DNA from: Anaerolineaceae bacterium
GTDB taxonomy: Bacteria; Chloroflexota; Anaerolineae; Anaerolineales; Anaerolineaceae
Direction of reading: 5' to 3'
DNA length: 36,858 bases
NCBI GenBank assembly: GCA_028714615.1
Contig: JAQTMA010000012.1
Span: forward strand, 8,604 to 45,461
Part shown: in pieces, positions 1 to 9,457 of the stretch
Layout of the letters: every line of letters starts with the position of its first letter
How positions within the stretch are numbered: the stretch's first letter is position 1
The notes under the pieces: generated by a model
Databases searched by the model: none
The model's input: only the letters and a program-made list of their open reading frames with translations
What the model was told of the DNA's origin: nothing
Made by a program: the position numbers and the translations under genes

Positions 1-2
1 TT

Positions 3-779
3 CCCACAGGTGAGGGAATGTACGTTGCAGATATCGAAGGCGATAACTTCAAAGACGGTATTGGCATGGGTATCAGCCTGGTGAATGGCCTGACCGCTAA
101 AAACGGCAAACCTGAAGGTATAGTTGCAGAAATTGCTGGTGCACAGGGTTCTTCGCCGGCGGTATACCGCTCAGCTGGTTTACGCTTTGTTTTGAAAGAT
201 TATCCTGATATTCAAATCGTCCAGGTTGTGGATGGCGGTTTTGATGATTCCAAGGCATATGCTGGCGCACAGGATATTTTCACTGCGCATGGAAAAGAAC
301 TGGATGCTTTGGTCGTCGCATGGGATACTGGAGCTGCCCAGGCTATAAAAGTGGCCGACACCCTTGGATTGAAAGATATTCTGTTTATCAGCAGTAATGG
401 TAATACAGAGGTCTTGAAGGACTATGTCCTTACTGGCAAAATCTATAGCGAAATTGAATATCCTCCTATGTACGGCATTACCGCTCTCGAGTATGCAATC
501 CATTATCTGAATGGCGACAACATTCCCAGCAAGATTTTGATGCCGCAACGAAATTACATGATTGATACTCCTGAGAAAAAAGCTGCGCTTCAGGAACTTG
601 TATCCCAAGCAGAAGCAGAAAATGCCACGTTCATTCCTGCGTCGCTTGGCAAATATGATGTTTTTGGCACGAAAGGCGATCTATGGGACAAATATTATCC
701 GAAGAGTTTCCTGGATGAACCTGCAAACTACTTTGATGATAAGATTTCTGATCCATACAGCCTGATCAACAAAAAGTAA
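3..779 (+). CDS. Sugar ABC transporter periplasmic binding protein (5' partial)
   Basis: C-terminal 250-odd residues of a Peripla_BP_4 / RbsB-like sugar-binding protein. The frame is open from the first bases of the window, so the first ATG (18) is internal and the gene begins outside; signal peptide and N-terminal lobe are missing. Visible traits are the two-lobe binding-protein pattern (alternating hydrophobic strands, a conserved LDALVVAWDTGAAQAIK hinge-region stretch, an ISSNGN strand-loop) and a hydrophilic C-terminal tail. In such systems the lipoprotein or periplasmic receptor captures the sugar and hands it to the permeases. Its neighbours (ATPase at 891, two permeases) complete the transporter. 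The ligand cannot be read from the sequence; a rare sugar or polyol is likely from the enzymes downstream. Confidence 0.85.
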   Translation, partial: PTGEGMYVADIEGDNFKDGIGMGISLVNGLTAKNGKPEGIVAEIAGAQGSSPAVYRSAGLRFVLKDYPDIQIVQVVDGGFDDSKAYAGAQDIFTAHGKELDALVVAWDTGAAQAIKVADTLGLKDILFISSNGNTEVLKDYVLTGKIYSEIEYPPMYGITALEYAIHYLNGDNIPSKILMPQRNYMIDTPEKKAALQELVSQAEAENATFIPASLGKYDVFGTKGDLWDKYYPKSFLDEPANYFDDKISDPYSLINKK

Positions 780-801
780 GACCATTTCTTCCGAGGCTTT
801 T

Positions 802-833
802 TGTCAAGTGGTATATCAAAATACCACTTGACA
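802..833 (+). promoter_or_regulatory. Intercistronic hairpin after binding-protein gene
   Basis: Perfect 13-bp inverted repeat (arms 802-814 and 821-833, six-base loop) between the binding-protein and ATPase genes. There is no T-run after it, so it is better read as an mRNA-stabilising or attenuating stem than as a full terminator. Such stems are common after binding-protein genes and keep the receptor more abundant than the membrane parts. Confidence 0.6.
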
Positions 834-890
834 GAAGCAACGGAAACGGTAAAACCAATCACCTATCGTCGAATTTCCAGGTAATAAACC

Positions 891-2381
891 ATGCCTTTAT
901 TAGAAGTAAAAAACTTAAGCATTTCTTTTTCCGGAATCCAGATTTTGCATGAAATCAACTTTGCTGTGAATGAAGGTGAAATCAATTGCCTTTGTGGTGA
1001 AAATGGCGCTGGAAAGAGTACGCTTGTAAAGGTCTTATCCGGAATTTATTCAGATTATTCTGGAGAAATTCTTATTCAAAACAAAACGGTGTCTCTCACT
1101 GCCCCAACCGATGCAGTGAAATATGGGATCTTTGCAGTGCAACAACACCGGGACCTTGCTCCGTCTTTGAGTTCAGTTGAAAATATGTTCCTGTGTAATG
1201 AGATCTACATTGGTAAAAATCGCCAAAGGTTAGATTTCGTCAAAATGAATAAGCTGGCCAAAGAATATGTGAGCAAGTTTGGTATTGAAATCGATTTGGA
1301 TGTACCCGTTCGTGAGCTAAAAGTGTCTGAACAGGGGATTGTTGCGATTTGTAAGGCACTTGTAAGGAAATGCAAGATTTTGCTTATTGACGAAGCTTCT
1401 GCTCCATTGGATGATGAAGAGCGAAGGGCTTTGTATACTTCCTTGCAGAAATTGGCCAAAGAAGGCACTGCAATTGTTTATATCACGCATCATTTGGATG
1501 AGGTTTTCAAAATCGGAAACAGTGTTACCGTGTTACGTGATGGTCATAATGTGGGGAAATTCCCGGTCTCTGAAATTGATAAATCCAAGTTAATTGCGAG
1601 TATGACTGGCGATGTTCATCTTTACTCCCGCGAACTGGGTGAGCAAAAATCACTTTCTGATGAAAATATGATCGAAGTGAATCATCTCAGCGCCAAGGGA
1701 TTAAATGATGTCAGCTTTTATGTAAAAAGTGGTGAAATTCTTGGGATCGCGGGTCTTGAAGGATCTGGCAAAAACCTGATTGCCCTGTCCTGTTTTGGAT
1801 TCTCTAAAATTCAAAAAGGCGAAATCAAACTCAAGAATAAGAAGGTCAATTTAAAATCCCCTCTTGATGCCATTAAGAACAACATTGGTATGATCCCTGA
1901 TAATCGAAAAGAAGCCGGGTTAGTCCTGAGCAAAGATATTTCAGACAACATAATCATCACTTATCTCAATAAATATGACCAACAACTAATTTCGGGGCGT
2001 GAGATTACAAAGGTCGCTCGAAATTACATCAGCAAATTGCGAATCAAATGCGTTGGCCCTTCTCAGCTCGTCGAATATCTTTCCGGAGGAAATCAGCAAA
2101 AGGTGCTCGTTTCCAAATGGCTGGAATCACAGGTTGATGTATTGTTTATGAACGAACCAACCGAGGGAATCGATGTGGCGGCTAGAGCCGATCTCTACGA
2201 GATCTTTCGCGAGCTTTCGCGGGAGGGCAAAGCGATCATTATTGCTACGAGTGATATCGATGAATTGCTGGAGCTTTCTGATCGAATCCTCACCATGGCG
2301 AATGGAATAATCATCAATGAATACAGGATCGAGGAAGCGGACAAGCAGATGATTTTGTCTGATGTATTGAGTCCAGCATGA
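891..2381 (+). CDS. Sugar ABC transporter ATP-binding protein (RbsA/MglA type)
   Basis: 496-residue tandem-ABC ATPase, normal length for the RbsA/MglA/XylG family. Domain 1 has Walker A GENGAGKST (36-44), a family-type degenerate signature (VSEQGIVAICKAL) and Walker B followed by the switch region THH. Domain 2 has a degenerate Walker A (GLEGSGKN), a good signature LSGGNQQKV and a Walker B ending NEPTEGID, where the usual aspartate is asparagine. In this family the second site is normally the weak one, so the protein is probably functional. It powers the permeases encoded next; its stop codon overlaps the upstream ATG of the first permease (ATGA at 2378), which indicates translational coupling. 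Substrate unknown. Confidence 0.93.
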   Translation: MPLLEVKNLSISFSGIQILHEINFAVNEGEINCLCGENGAGKSTLVKVLSGIYSDYSGEILIQNKTVSLTAPTDAVKYGIFAVQQHRDLAPSLSSVENMFLCNEIYIGKNRQRLDFVKMNKLAKEYVSKFGIEIDLDVPVRELKVSEQGIVAICKALVRKCKILLIDEASAPLDDEERRALYTSLQKLAKEGTAIVYITHHLDEVFKIGNSVTVLRDGHNVGKFPVSEIDKSKLIASMTGDVHLYSRELGEQKSLSDENMIEVNHLSAKGLNDVSFYVKSGEILGIAGLEGSGKNLIALSCFGFSKIQKGEIKLKNKKVNLKSPLDAIKNNIGMIPDNRKEAGLVLSKDISDNIIITYLNKYDQQLISGREITKVARNYISKLRIKCVGPSQLVEYLSGGNQQKVLVSKWLESQVDVLFMNEPTEGIDVAARADLYEIFRELSREGKAIIIATSDIDELLELSDRILTMANGIIINEYRIEEADKQMILSDVLSPA

Positions 2382-2407
2382 TCATGGCCTTGAAAGGGAA
2401 GTCAATA

Positions 2408-3379
2408 ATGAGCTTTGGTGCAATAAGAAAATTCCTGTCAAGCAATTCTCTATTGTTGATAGTGCTCCTGTTATTTGCTTTTACAAGCGCATATAACTCC
2501 TCGTTTTTGACCACCATCAACCTGAGCGGGATGTTGATTCAAATTTCATATATGACCTTTCTTGCTATGGGTCTGACTTTCGTAATATTGACCGGGGGAA
2601 TTGACCTCTCAATCGGCGCAATCAGTAGCCTTTCGACCGTGATTATTGCCTACTCGATGAAGAATTTCTTTCTGGTCAATAACACAATTACCGTGATTGT
2701 AGGGATTTTAATGGTCATGTTAGCTTGTTTCCTTATTGGTCTGCTCAATGGCATTCTCATTGCGGATTTATATTTTCCCCCAATCATCGTGACACTGTGT
2801 ATGACCTGGATCGCAACCGGCTTGGGCAACACAATCATTAGAGGGACTCCGCTTGCACTAAAAATTCCTGATGTTCGCCGATTCCTCTCAATTAAGATTG
2901 CCGGCATCATTCCGATCACATTTATTATCACATTGGTCGTTTTGGGATTATTGATCTGGGTCTTGAACAAGACACGGTTTGGCCGTGAATTCTATGCAGT
3001 AGGTTCCAGCCACTATGCTGCTTTTATCTCAGGTATGAATGTCAAGATGGTATTACGCAAAGCCTACATTATTTCTGCGATGTTCGCTGGAGTTGCGGGT
3101 TTATTCCTGGCGGCCAATGTGAATTCTGGATATGCCACGGCAGCACAAAACTGGGAATTATATTCAATCGCTGCAGTGGTCATGGGGGGCGTTTCACTCA
3201 GTGGTGGAGAAGGCAGTATTTTAAAGGCTTTCTTCGGGGTGATTATTCTTAGAATCCTGAACAAACTTGTTGTCTTCACTGGATTATCGAATATCTCCGG
3301 TTTTATTGAAGGAATTATTATTGGAGCGATTCTCGTCCTGGTGCTGTTTGCGAACTCGTTAAAAAAGGAACGAGTCTAA
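2408..3379 (+). CDS. Sugar ABC transporter permease 1 (RbsC/AraH family)
   Basis: About 320-residue polytopic membrane protein of the BPD_transp_2 family. It shows repeated hydrophobic segments, the family motif LTGGIDLSIGA near residue 60 and the C-terminal VVMGGVSLSGGEGS loop that contacts the ATPase. Start choice: an ATG at 2378 overlaps the ATPase stop (ATGA) but lacks a ribosome-binding site, while ATG 2408 is preceded by AAAGGGAAG at suitable distance; either is possible and only the hydrophilic N-terminus changes. It should form the transmembrane channel together with permease 2 (3381), as two unequal permeases or a heterodimer. Confidence 0.92.
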   Translation: MSFGAIRKFLSSNSLLLIVLLLFAFTSAYNSSFLTTINLSGMLIQISYMTFLAMGLTFVILTGGIDLSIGAISSLSTVIIAYSMKNFFLVNNTITVIVGILMVMLACFLIGLLNGILIADLYFPPIIVTLCMTWIATGLGNTIIRGTPLALKIPDVRRFLSIKIAGIIPITFIITLVVLGLLIWVLNKTRFGREFYAVGSSHYAAFISGMNVKMVLRKAYIISAMFAGVAGLFLAANVNSGYATAAQNWELYSIAAVVMGGVSLSGGEGSILKAFFGVIILRILNKLVVFTGLSNISGFIEGIIIGAILVLVLFANSLKKERV

Positions 3380-3380
3380 C

Positions 3381-4370
3381 ATGGATACCTCCAAACAAAA
3401 AGTAACACTTGAAGAAATCTTTAGAAAATATTCAGTTGTAATCGCTGTTGTGATTATGATTGTCTTCGGAGAACTCATTACCCAGGGCGGTTATTTATCG
3501 GAAGAAAATCTGCTTAATGTTGGCGAGCGGGCTGCTGCGATAGGCATTATCTCATTGGGTCAGATGTTGGTGATTCTCACCGGCGGCATGGACTTGAGTG
3601 TAAGCGGCATTGTGGCTGTAGGTTATAGCATTACCGCTTTACTTCTGGAAGCAAATTCAGTACCGGTTCCTGTGGTTATTGTTTTGATGCTCGTAGGTAC
3701 TACCCTGTGCGGCGCCATTAATGGGTTGCTCGTTTCTCGAACCAAGGTCCCTCCCTTCATGATAACGCTGGGGACATATATGGTTTTCCAGTCACTTGCC
3801 CTGGTATTAAGTCAGGCGCAAAACATGCATTACAACGGAGTCGTTGATTATCTGCAAAACAACTGGCATCTTACTGGTTTGTTGGGGCGGCTGTTTCCGA
3901 CGATCATGTGGGTCGCCATCTCGGTTTTAGTCATTTTTATGTTGGCTTATTCACGCATCGGTAAAAATATCTTTCATACTGGTGGAAAAGAATTATCAGC
4001 CAGAATGTCTGGGATCAATACAAGGCGTATCAAGTTCTTTGTTTATACAGCGGCTGGTTTTCTTTGTGGTGTTGCAGCCTTGCTGCTCGAATTTCGCTTT
4101 CAGTTTTCAAATGCAACCTCCACTGGTACATTCCAAATTGCATCTATTGCGGCTGTGATCATCGGCGGGACCAGTATTAAAGGAGGGGAGGGGAATGTTT
4201 ACGGCACCTTTATCGGGGCTTTCATTATGGCTTCACTCGACAACTTGATGAATTTGGTCGGATTGCAGGTTTATTCACAGGATATTGTCAAAGGTATATT
4301 TCTACTAATATTCTTAGGGATCACAGTTTTGTTGACCAGGAGAAGTAGAAGAAATATTTACGAAGGTTAA
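3381..4370 (+). CDS. Sugar ABC transporter permease 2 (RbsC/AraH family)
   Basis: 329-residue paralogue of the preceding permease with the same hallmarks: multiple membrane spans, LTGGMDLSVSGIVAVGY in the first third and IIGGTSIKGGEGNVYGT near the C-terminus. The start is supported by AAGGAAC just upstream, and the gene begins one base after the previous stop, so the four transporter genes form one transcription unit. Two distinct permease genes in one RbsABC-type locus suggest a heterodimeric channel. The transported compound cannot be assigned from sequence alone. Confidence 0.92.
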   Translation: MDTSKQKVTLEEIFRKYSVVIAVVIMIVFGELITQGGYLSEENLLNVGERAAAIGIISLGQMLVILTGGMDLSVSGIVAVGYSITALLLEANSVPVPVVIVLMLVGTTLCGAINGLLVSRTKVPPFMITLGTYMVFQSLALVLSQAQNMHYNGVVDYLQNNWHLTGLLGRLFPTIMWVAISVLVIFMLAYSRIGKNIFHTGGKELSARMSGINTRRIKFFVYTAAGFLCGVAALLLEFRFQFSNATSTGTFQIASIAAVIIGGTSIKGGEGNVYGTFIGAFIMASLDNLMNLVGLQVYSQDIVKGIFLLIFLGITVLLTRRSRRNIYEG

Positions 4371-4416
4371 ATGCTTCATAGGGGAACTATTCGAAAAGCA
4401 ATAAGGAGAGATGAAT

Positions 4417-5526
4417 ATGAAAAAAGTAAACGTGGCTGTCGTCGGTCTGGGATTCGGGGGGGAGTTTGTCCCGATCTATCAAAAGTATGACAAAACCAAT
4501 TGCGTAGCAGTATGCCGCCGTGACGAAAAAAAACTGAATGAATTTGCTGACCAGTTTGGAATTGAGAAAAGATACACAAACTACATGGACCTATTAAAAG
4601 ATCCTGATATCGATGCGGTTCATATCAATACTCAGATCAACGATCACGCCTGGATGAGCATTGAGGCATTAAAAGCTGGAAAACATGTGGCATCCACAGT
4701 TCCCATGGCAATCAAGGCTGAAGAATGTGAAGAGATTGTCCGTCTCGAAAAAGAGACGGGAAAAGTGTATATGATGATGGAGACCTCTGTGTATACACGC
4801 GAGTTCCTCTTCTTCAAGAAATTATTTGATGAGGGCAAAATTGGTCGGCTTCAATTCTTGCGCGGCTCCCATCAGCAAAATATGTCTCTTCCTGGATGGC
4901 CGGAGTATTGGTACGGTCTTCCTCCCATGTATTATGGTACGCATGCTGTTGGTCCTCTTTCTGAAGTACTGCGTAAACCTGTGAAGACCGTACGCTGCCT
5001 GGGATCAGGTCGCATTAACGAAGAATATATCAAACGTTACAATTCCCCGTTTGCAGTCGAGTCTATGCAGGTTACCTTCAAAAATACTGATGTTGCCGGT
5101 GAGATTACACGTTCTTTATTCGATACGATCCGTCAATATCGAGAGAGTTTTGATTTTTATGGTTCCAAAGGCTCATTTGAGTGGGAGCAGTGTGTTGGTG
5201 AAAGTCCCGTGGTTTTCACTGGTTATGAAGTTGCCGAACGCATTGAAGTTCCGGATACAAACACGATGCTACCTTCGGATATTGCCGAGTTTTCACTGAA
5301 GAATCATATTGTTGATGAGAATCATGTCTCCTTCATTCAAGGAAGTGGTCATGGCGGTTCCCATCCTCACCTGGTCCGGGAATTCATCAGTGCTATTCTT
5401 GAGGGTCGTGAATCTCATGTCAGTGCAAAAGTAGCTGCTAACTGGAGCCTTGCGGGCATCCTGGCACACGAATCAGCGATGCAAGGCGGTAAGGTCATCG
5501 AGATGCCGGAATACACTCAGTTCTAA
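4417..5526 (+). CDS. Gfo/Idh/MocA-family NAD(P)-dependent oxidoreductase
   Basis: About 369-residue dehydrogenase-like protein. The N-terminal Rossmann motif VAVVGLGFGGEF binds NAD(P); the second domain is the usual alpha/beta GFO_IDH_MocA C-terminal fold. The segment that normally reads GKHVxxEKP is here GKHVASTVPMA, so the frequently catalytic EKP lysine is replaced by valine, suggesting a subfamily with altered chemistry. Start: ATG 4411 lies directly against the AAGGAG box, whereas ATG 4417 is eight bases from it and begins just before the Rossmann strand, so 4417 is preferred. It lies 46 bases after the permease and probably oxidises or isomerises the imported sugar or polyol. Substrate not identifiable. 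Confidence 0.88.
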   Translation: MKKVNVAVVGLGFGGEFVPIYQKYDKTNCVAVCRRDEKKLNEFADQFGIEKRYTNYMDLLKDPDIDAVHINTQINDHAWMSIEALKAGKHVASTVPMAIKAEECEEIVRLEKETGKVYMMMETSVYTREFLFFKKLFDEGKIGRLQFLRGSHQQNMSLPGWPEYWYGLPPMYYGTHAVGPLSEVLRKPVKTVRCLGSGRINEEYIKRYNSPFAVESMQVTFKNTDVAGEITRSLFDTIRQYRESFDFYGSKGSFEWEQCVGESPVVFTGYEVAERIEVPDTNTMLPSDIAEFSLKNHIVDENHVSFIQGSGHGGSHPHLVREFISAILEGRESHVSAKVAANWSLAGILAHESAMQGGKVIEMPEYTQF

Positions 5527-5572
5527 TCATCATTATCCAAACAGCGATTGGAACGTTGGATTTCTTTGACTG

Positions 5573-5603
5573 CTCATTGGCAACCTTTACGGTTGCCAAC
5601 GAG
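5573..5603 (+). terminator. Hairpin after oxidoreductase, possible terminator
   Basis: Nine-base perfect stem TTGGCAACC/GGTTGCCAA (5577-5585, 5591-5599), extendable by CTC/GAG across one mismatch, with a five-base loop. No clean T-run follows, so it may terminate weakly or protect the transporter mRNA 3' end. It separates the transporter-dehydrogenase unit from the isomerase-epimerase pair. The remaining bases to 5733 show nothing else clear except a GAGGATAG box before the next start. Confidence 0.45.
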
Positions 5604-5733
5604 TAAGTTCAAACTGTGAAATTATGGTCAAACGCTGATTGGATCGAATTGAAATAATTCTTCGAAAGTTACAAATGTATATAAGTTGAAGAACTTATTG
5701 TTGCTTGGTATTAAATAAAATTATCGAGGATAG

Positions 5734-7216
5734 ATGATCAATATTCCTGAAATTAATTTAGGTGTGATTGCGGTTAGCCGAGATTGTTTTCCTGAAAGTA
5801 TGTTTGCTCCTCGTCGAAAAAGTGTAACTGCATATTACTCAGCAAACTACGGAACAATTTACGAATGTCCGGTAGTTGTCACAAACGAAAACGATATGAT
5901 GAAGGCTGTTGAAGATGTAAATGCGAACAAAGTAAATGCTTTGGTTGTTTATTTGGGCAATTTTGGGCCGGAAACCGCCGAAACCTTAATTGCCAAGTGG
6001 TTTGAAGGTCCAGTAATGTTCTTAGCTGCGGCAGAGGAAAACATTCAGGTTTTGGCAGCGAATCGGGGCGACGCCTATTGCGGAATGTTGAATTGTTCAT
6101 ACAATCTAGATTTGAGGAACCTAAAGGGCTATATCCCTTCGTATCCAGTTGGAAATGCAGTGGAAGTAGCCAGGATGATAGTCGATTTCGTACCATTGGC
6201 TCGGGTGGTGTTGGGGTTAAAAAGCTTAAAGATTATTGCTTATGGCCCCAGGCCGCAGGATTTTTTGGCTTGTAATGCCCATAAAGAACCTCTTTGATCT
6301 CGGTGTCGAAATAGAAGAAAACTCTGAACTTGACTTGCTCGTGGCTTACCGAAAACATGACAACGATCCACGCATCCCAGGAAAAGTAAAAGAAATGGAG
6401 GAGGAACTGGGTAAGGGAAACTTGATGGCCGGGATTTTGCCCAAGCTAGCCCAGTATGAGCTGACATTGTTGGATATCTATGATTCTCACCGGGGAAGTT
6501 GCCGATATGCCGTTTTTGCCAATAAATGCTAGCCCTCTTTTCAAACGGAATTTGGTTTTGTGCCCTGTTATGTAAATTCTCGGCTGACTGCAATGGGAAT
6601 TCCTGTTGCCTGCGAAGTGGATATTTATGGGGCTCTGTCGGAATACATTGGCACATGCGTCAGTAAACAATCTGTCACTTTGTTAGATATCAATAACACT
6701 GTTCCTACTGATCTATATGACCAGGAAATTAAAGATGTTCAACCGTATGCATTGAACGAGACCTTTATGGGATTTCATTGCGGGAACACACCTATCTGCC
6801 GGTTGAAAAGTAGTGCAATGAAATATCAATTGATCATGCATCGAGGATTAGAACCGGATAAAGAACCTGACATTACTAGCGGCACTCTGGAAGGCGACAT
6901 TACCGCTGGACCGATTACTTTATTCAGACTTCAAGGTACTCTAAATAGCCAATTGAAAGCTTATGTGGCGGAAGGCGAGGTGCTGCCTTCCGCGACTCAC
7001 TCTTTTGGCAGCATAGGAGTCTTTGCCATCTCACAGATGGAACGTTTTTACAGATATGTTTTATTGGCCAAGCATTTTCCTCATCATGGAGCAGTAGCAT
7101 TTGGCCATTGGGGAAAAATTCTATTTTCTGCTTTTCAATACCTGGGGATAAATGATATTTCTTACAACCACCCCAAAGCGTTGCCGTATGATCGAGAAAA
7201 CCCCTTCATTAAGTAA
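5734..7216 (+). pseudogene. L-fucose/D-arabinose isomerase-family gene, broken
   Basis: Three reading-frame pieces together make about 490 residues of an L-fucose-isomerase-like ketol isomerase. Frame 1 runs to GPRPQDFLACNA (about 6279), then the protein continues one frame over as PIKNLFDLGVEIEENSELDLL, so there is a frameshift at the run near 6277-6281 (two bases lost or one gained). A second lesion is TAG at 6530-6532, in frame, exactly where the context (…KC*PSFQTEFGFVPCYVNSRL) suggests a tryptophan TGG. The remainder, to the C-terminus at 7216, is intact and still conserved. The enzyme would interconvert aldose and ketose for the epimerase next door. Two independent lesions argue for a decaying gene, though assembly errors cannot be excluded. 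Confidence 0.8.
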
Positions 7217-7251
7217 GTCAATGACTCAGACTGGTAAATAGGAGAAACAAA

Positions 7252-8097
7252 ATGAAGATCGGAATGAACCTAATGCTTTGGACGTTCAATCCCAATTTTG
7301 CCGAGCATGAAAAATATCTGGATAAATTAAAGAATTGGGGATTTGATGCGTTTGAAGTTTGTATTTCTGACCTCGACAAAACAGAAATCAATAAGTTTGC
7401 CCAAAAAGCAGTCAATTTGGGTATGGAACCGCAATGCCTGGATCTCTTCCCTGTTACTGTCGGTGATTTGATAGGAAAGGAACCAACCAAGCGCAAATAT
7501 GCTGTCGATCGCATAAAGCAAGGCTGCCATAAATCCAGAGACATGGGTGCCCATGTCTTTAGCGGACCTTTTTTTCAGGGGCTAAACAACTCAACTGATG
7601 TTGGTCCAACCAAGGAAGAATGGAATTGGGCCGTCGAAGGATTACGAGAATGCGCGGAAGAGGCAAAAAAGTGTGGTATTTTGTTGGCAGCTGAACCCCT
7701 CAATCGCTTTGAGATGCATATTGTAAATACGATCGATAAGGCTTACCAAATGTGCGAAGAAGTAGGCTTGGACAATATGGGTATCTTGGCGGATACACAT
7801 CACGGGAATATTGAAGAGCTGAACCTTGTGGATGCCTACGTGTCTCATATTGATCGCATTTTCAATATTCATATTTCAGAAAACAACCGAGGCATACCGG
7901 GAAGTGGACACGGAATTCCAAAGGAATTATTCCATGCATTGAAGGACTATGGTTACAAAGGAAATTTAATCATTGAAGCGTTCAATGCTAATGTAAAAGA
8001 AGTTCTTCCATTGCTACGAATTTGGAAGCCTTTTGCCCAATCGGAAGATGAGATCGCAATAAAAGGGATTCAGTTTATAAAGGACAATTTGGACTAA
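7252..8097 (+). CDS. Sugar 3-epimerase-like TIM barrel (D-tagatose/D-psicose 3-epimerase family)
   Basis: 281-residue AP-endonuclease-2-type TIM barrel. The residues recalled for Pseudomonas D-tagatose 3-epimerase (E152, D185, H211, R217, E246) all find counterparts at a constant offset of four: E148 (AAEPLNRFE), D181 (ILADTHHGN), H207 (FNIHISENNRG), R213 and E242 (NLIIEAFN). This supports a divalent-metal ketose 3-epimerase fold and active site. The start has AGGAG seven bases upstream. It follows the broken isomerase by 35 bases and probably acts on the same ketose. D-tagatose versus D-psicose, L-ribulose or inosose specificity is not decidable here. Confidence 0.88.
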   Translation: MKIGMNLMLWTFNPNFAEHEKYLDKLKNWGFDAFEVCISDLDKTEINKFAQKAVNLGMEPQCLDLFPVTVGDLIGKEPTKRKYAVDRIKQGCHKSRDMGAHVFSGPFFQGLNNSTDVGPTKEEWNWAVEGLRECAEEAKKCGILLAAEPLNRFEMHIVNTIDKAYQMCEEVGLDNMGILADTHHGNIEELNLVDAYVSHIDRIFNIHISENNRGIPGSGHGIPKELFHALKDYGYKGNLIIEAFNANVKEVLPLLRIWKPFAQSEDEIAIKGIQFIKDNLD

Positions 8098-8135
8098 AGG
8101 TCCAACGTTGATGCGACAATGTGTAGTGGTGTTAT

Positions 8136-8167
8136 GGCTGTGCAAAATCGACCTGTTTTGCACAGCC
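8136..8167 (+). terminator. Perfect 12-bp hairpin ending sugar cluster
   Basis: Arms GGCTGTGCAAAA (8136-8147) and TTTTGCACAGCC (8156-8167) pair perfectly around an eight-base loop, 38 bases after the epimerase stop. The A-tract/T-tract inside the stem and the AT-rich tail (TTATGATTTTAAT) suit a Rho-independent terminator, possibly bidirectional. Confidence 0.65.
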
Positions 8168-8462
8168 TTATGATTTTAATGACAGAGTCACTATGTCCCA
8201 AATGTCACCATATAGGCAATTACTGTCCTTCATATAAGTTGCCCATAGCCTATTCCAGATGTTGTTCCACATCTTATGTTAGGGGTTGGGTTAACCCAGA
8301 AAAATGCGACGCAGTCAATAGCGGTGAAAGAATTGCTCCAGCGATGGGGGGGGATATCCGACAAATTAAGGGCTGACTAAAATTTTTTCATTTAGCTTCT
8401 AACAAATAAAGGGAATAGAAAATATGCTCTGTGTTGTATATGTAGTTGTATAGTGTCAATAA
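8168..8462. other. Gene-poor stretch, no supported feature
   Basis: About 295 bases with an 85-residue frame (8119-8376) that has no ribosome-binding site, no recognisable motif and overlaps the terminator, so it is not called. This is probably decayed DNA of the older integrated element whose remnants follow. Confidence 0.4.
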
Positions 8463-8968
8463 TGTCCCACATATATATGGAGTGATTTTGTCCACCCAGT
8501 AGAGAACCTGAGCATGGGTCGTTTTGCCGGTTCACCGGAAATGCTAGCGCTTATCTATGGGGCATTCACCCGCTTCATCCTGCGATCAGGGAATATTTCT
8601 CAGCCTGTCAGCATCACCTGTGGTTTGCCATTAGATACTCTTTCCGGAGAGGAAGCACGAACCACGGTGGAGAGCATTCAGCGTTGGATGAAGGCAGATC
8701 ACATCTGGAAAGCCAATGACCAGGAATATCACCTGAATGTGACTGAGGTTCGGGTTACTTCCCAGCCGGCTGGCGCTCTGTTTGATTATGTACTAAATGA
8801 CAAAGGCAAGATCATTCCTGAGCGACATAGTGCTAATACCCAGAAAGTTGGAATTGTTTCGATTGGCATGAATACCACCGAGTTACTGGTCGTGCGTGGA
8901 AAAGCTCCGGTTAAGCGCTTCACAGGTAGTTCAACCACAGGTGTACGCCGGCTGTTGGAGTTGGTCAC
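8463..8968 (+). pseudogene. ParM/actin-like plasmid segregation protein, internal fragment
   Basis: The frame is open from 8463. From about 8490 it reads like the middle of a ParM/Alp-type actin-like ATPase: HPVENLSMGRFAGSPEMLAL, SITCGLPLDTLSGEEA, a VTSQPAGALFDYVL segment and the nucleotide-binding VGIVSIGMNTTELLVVRGK. The first domain with the phosphate-1 loop is absent and the protein stops being recognisable after TTGVRRLLELV (about 8965); the frame then only reads antisense through an integrase gene to 9305. So the gene is truncated at both ends. Such proteins form filaments that segregate plasmids, which suggests the older element had a plasmid-like maintenance module. ATG 8514 is not regarded as a real start. 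Confidence 0.65.
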
Positions 8969-9401
8969 ATGCCTTCAATATCTTTTCGACGTCTTCTTTG
9001 GTAAAAGTTTCAACGGGATGCGTCTGAAATTTAGGAGCAGTGATTTCTATAGCAGGGTTGGTGTACTTGAACTCCACATGCAGCCAGCCGAAAAAGGAAC
9101 GAAACGTGACCCACACATTGCGAATGGACTTGGCAGACAATGGCTCTTTACTACCATTGAAGCGCACCGGCTTGTACTCGGTGCGCAGCCAGGCCATGTA
9201 ACCAGTAAGGTCGGAAGCCTGAATTTCAGAAACACTCCGATCTCCAATGTATTTCAACCAATGGTTGAGCATGTATTCGTAGGAGGCAATTGTGCGTTGG
9301 CTTAACCCCTCTGCTGTTTTGAATTTTAGGAAGCCGTCGATGGATTTTGCAATTGATAACGAAGTATCCCTGTGGGACAAGCCCGGCGAACTGCGGTTCA
9401 T
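8966..9401 (-). pseudogene. Tyrosine integrase N-terminal half, truncated
   Basis: About 145 residues of an XerC/D-like integrase, with the N-terminal SAM-like core-binding domain (FLKFKTAEGLSQRTIASYEY) ending at FTKEDVEKILKACDQ. The complete integrase at the island's other end has the same layout (FLQFKAAEGLSARTTDSYRR … FTKEEIEALLKACD). The catalytic domain with R, HxxR and Y is missing; the frame is cut where the ParM-like fragment ends. Start at 9401 (ATG) has GGAGG eight bases upstream. It sits just beyond the left attachment repeat in the same relation as the intact integrase has to the tRNA, so it belonged to an earlier element in the same tRNA gene. Confidence 0.8.
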
Positions 9402-9457
9402 AAGAAATTCCTCCATTTTTGGAAAAATGTCTACCGCTGTGTGCCGGGCTAATGAAA

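Noticed and set aside
6530..6532. TAG recoding to an amino acid
   Set aside because: A single case next to a separate frameshift is better explained by gene decay or error; other genes here end in TAG normally.
8119..8376. 85-residue + strand frame after the epimerase
   Set aside because: It overlaps the terminator hairpin, has no ribosome-binding site and no recognisable family; likely chance.
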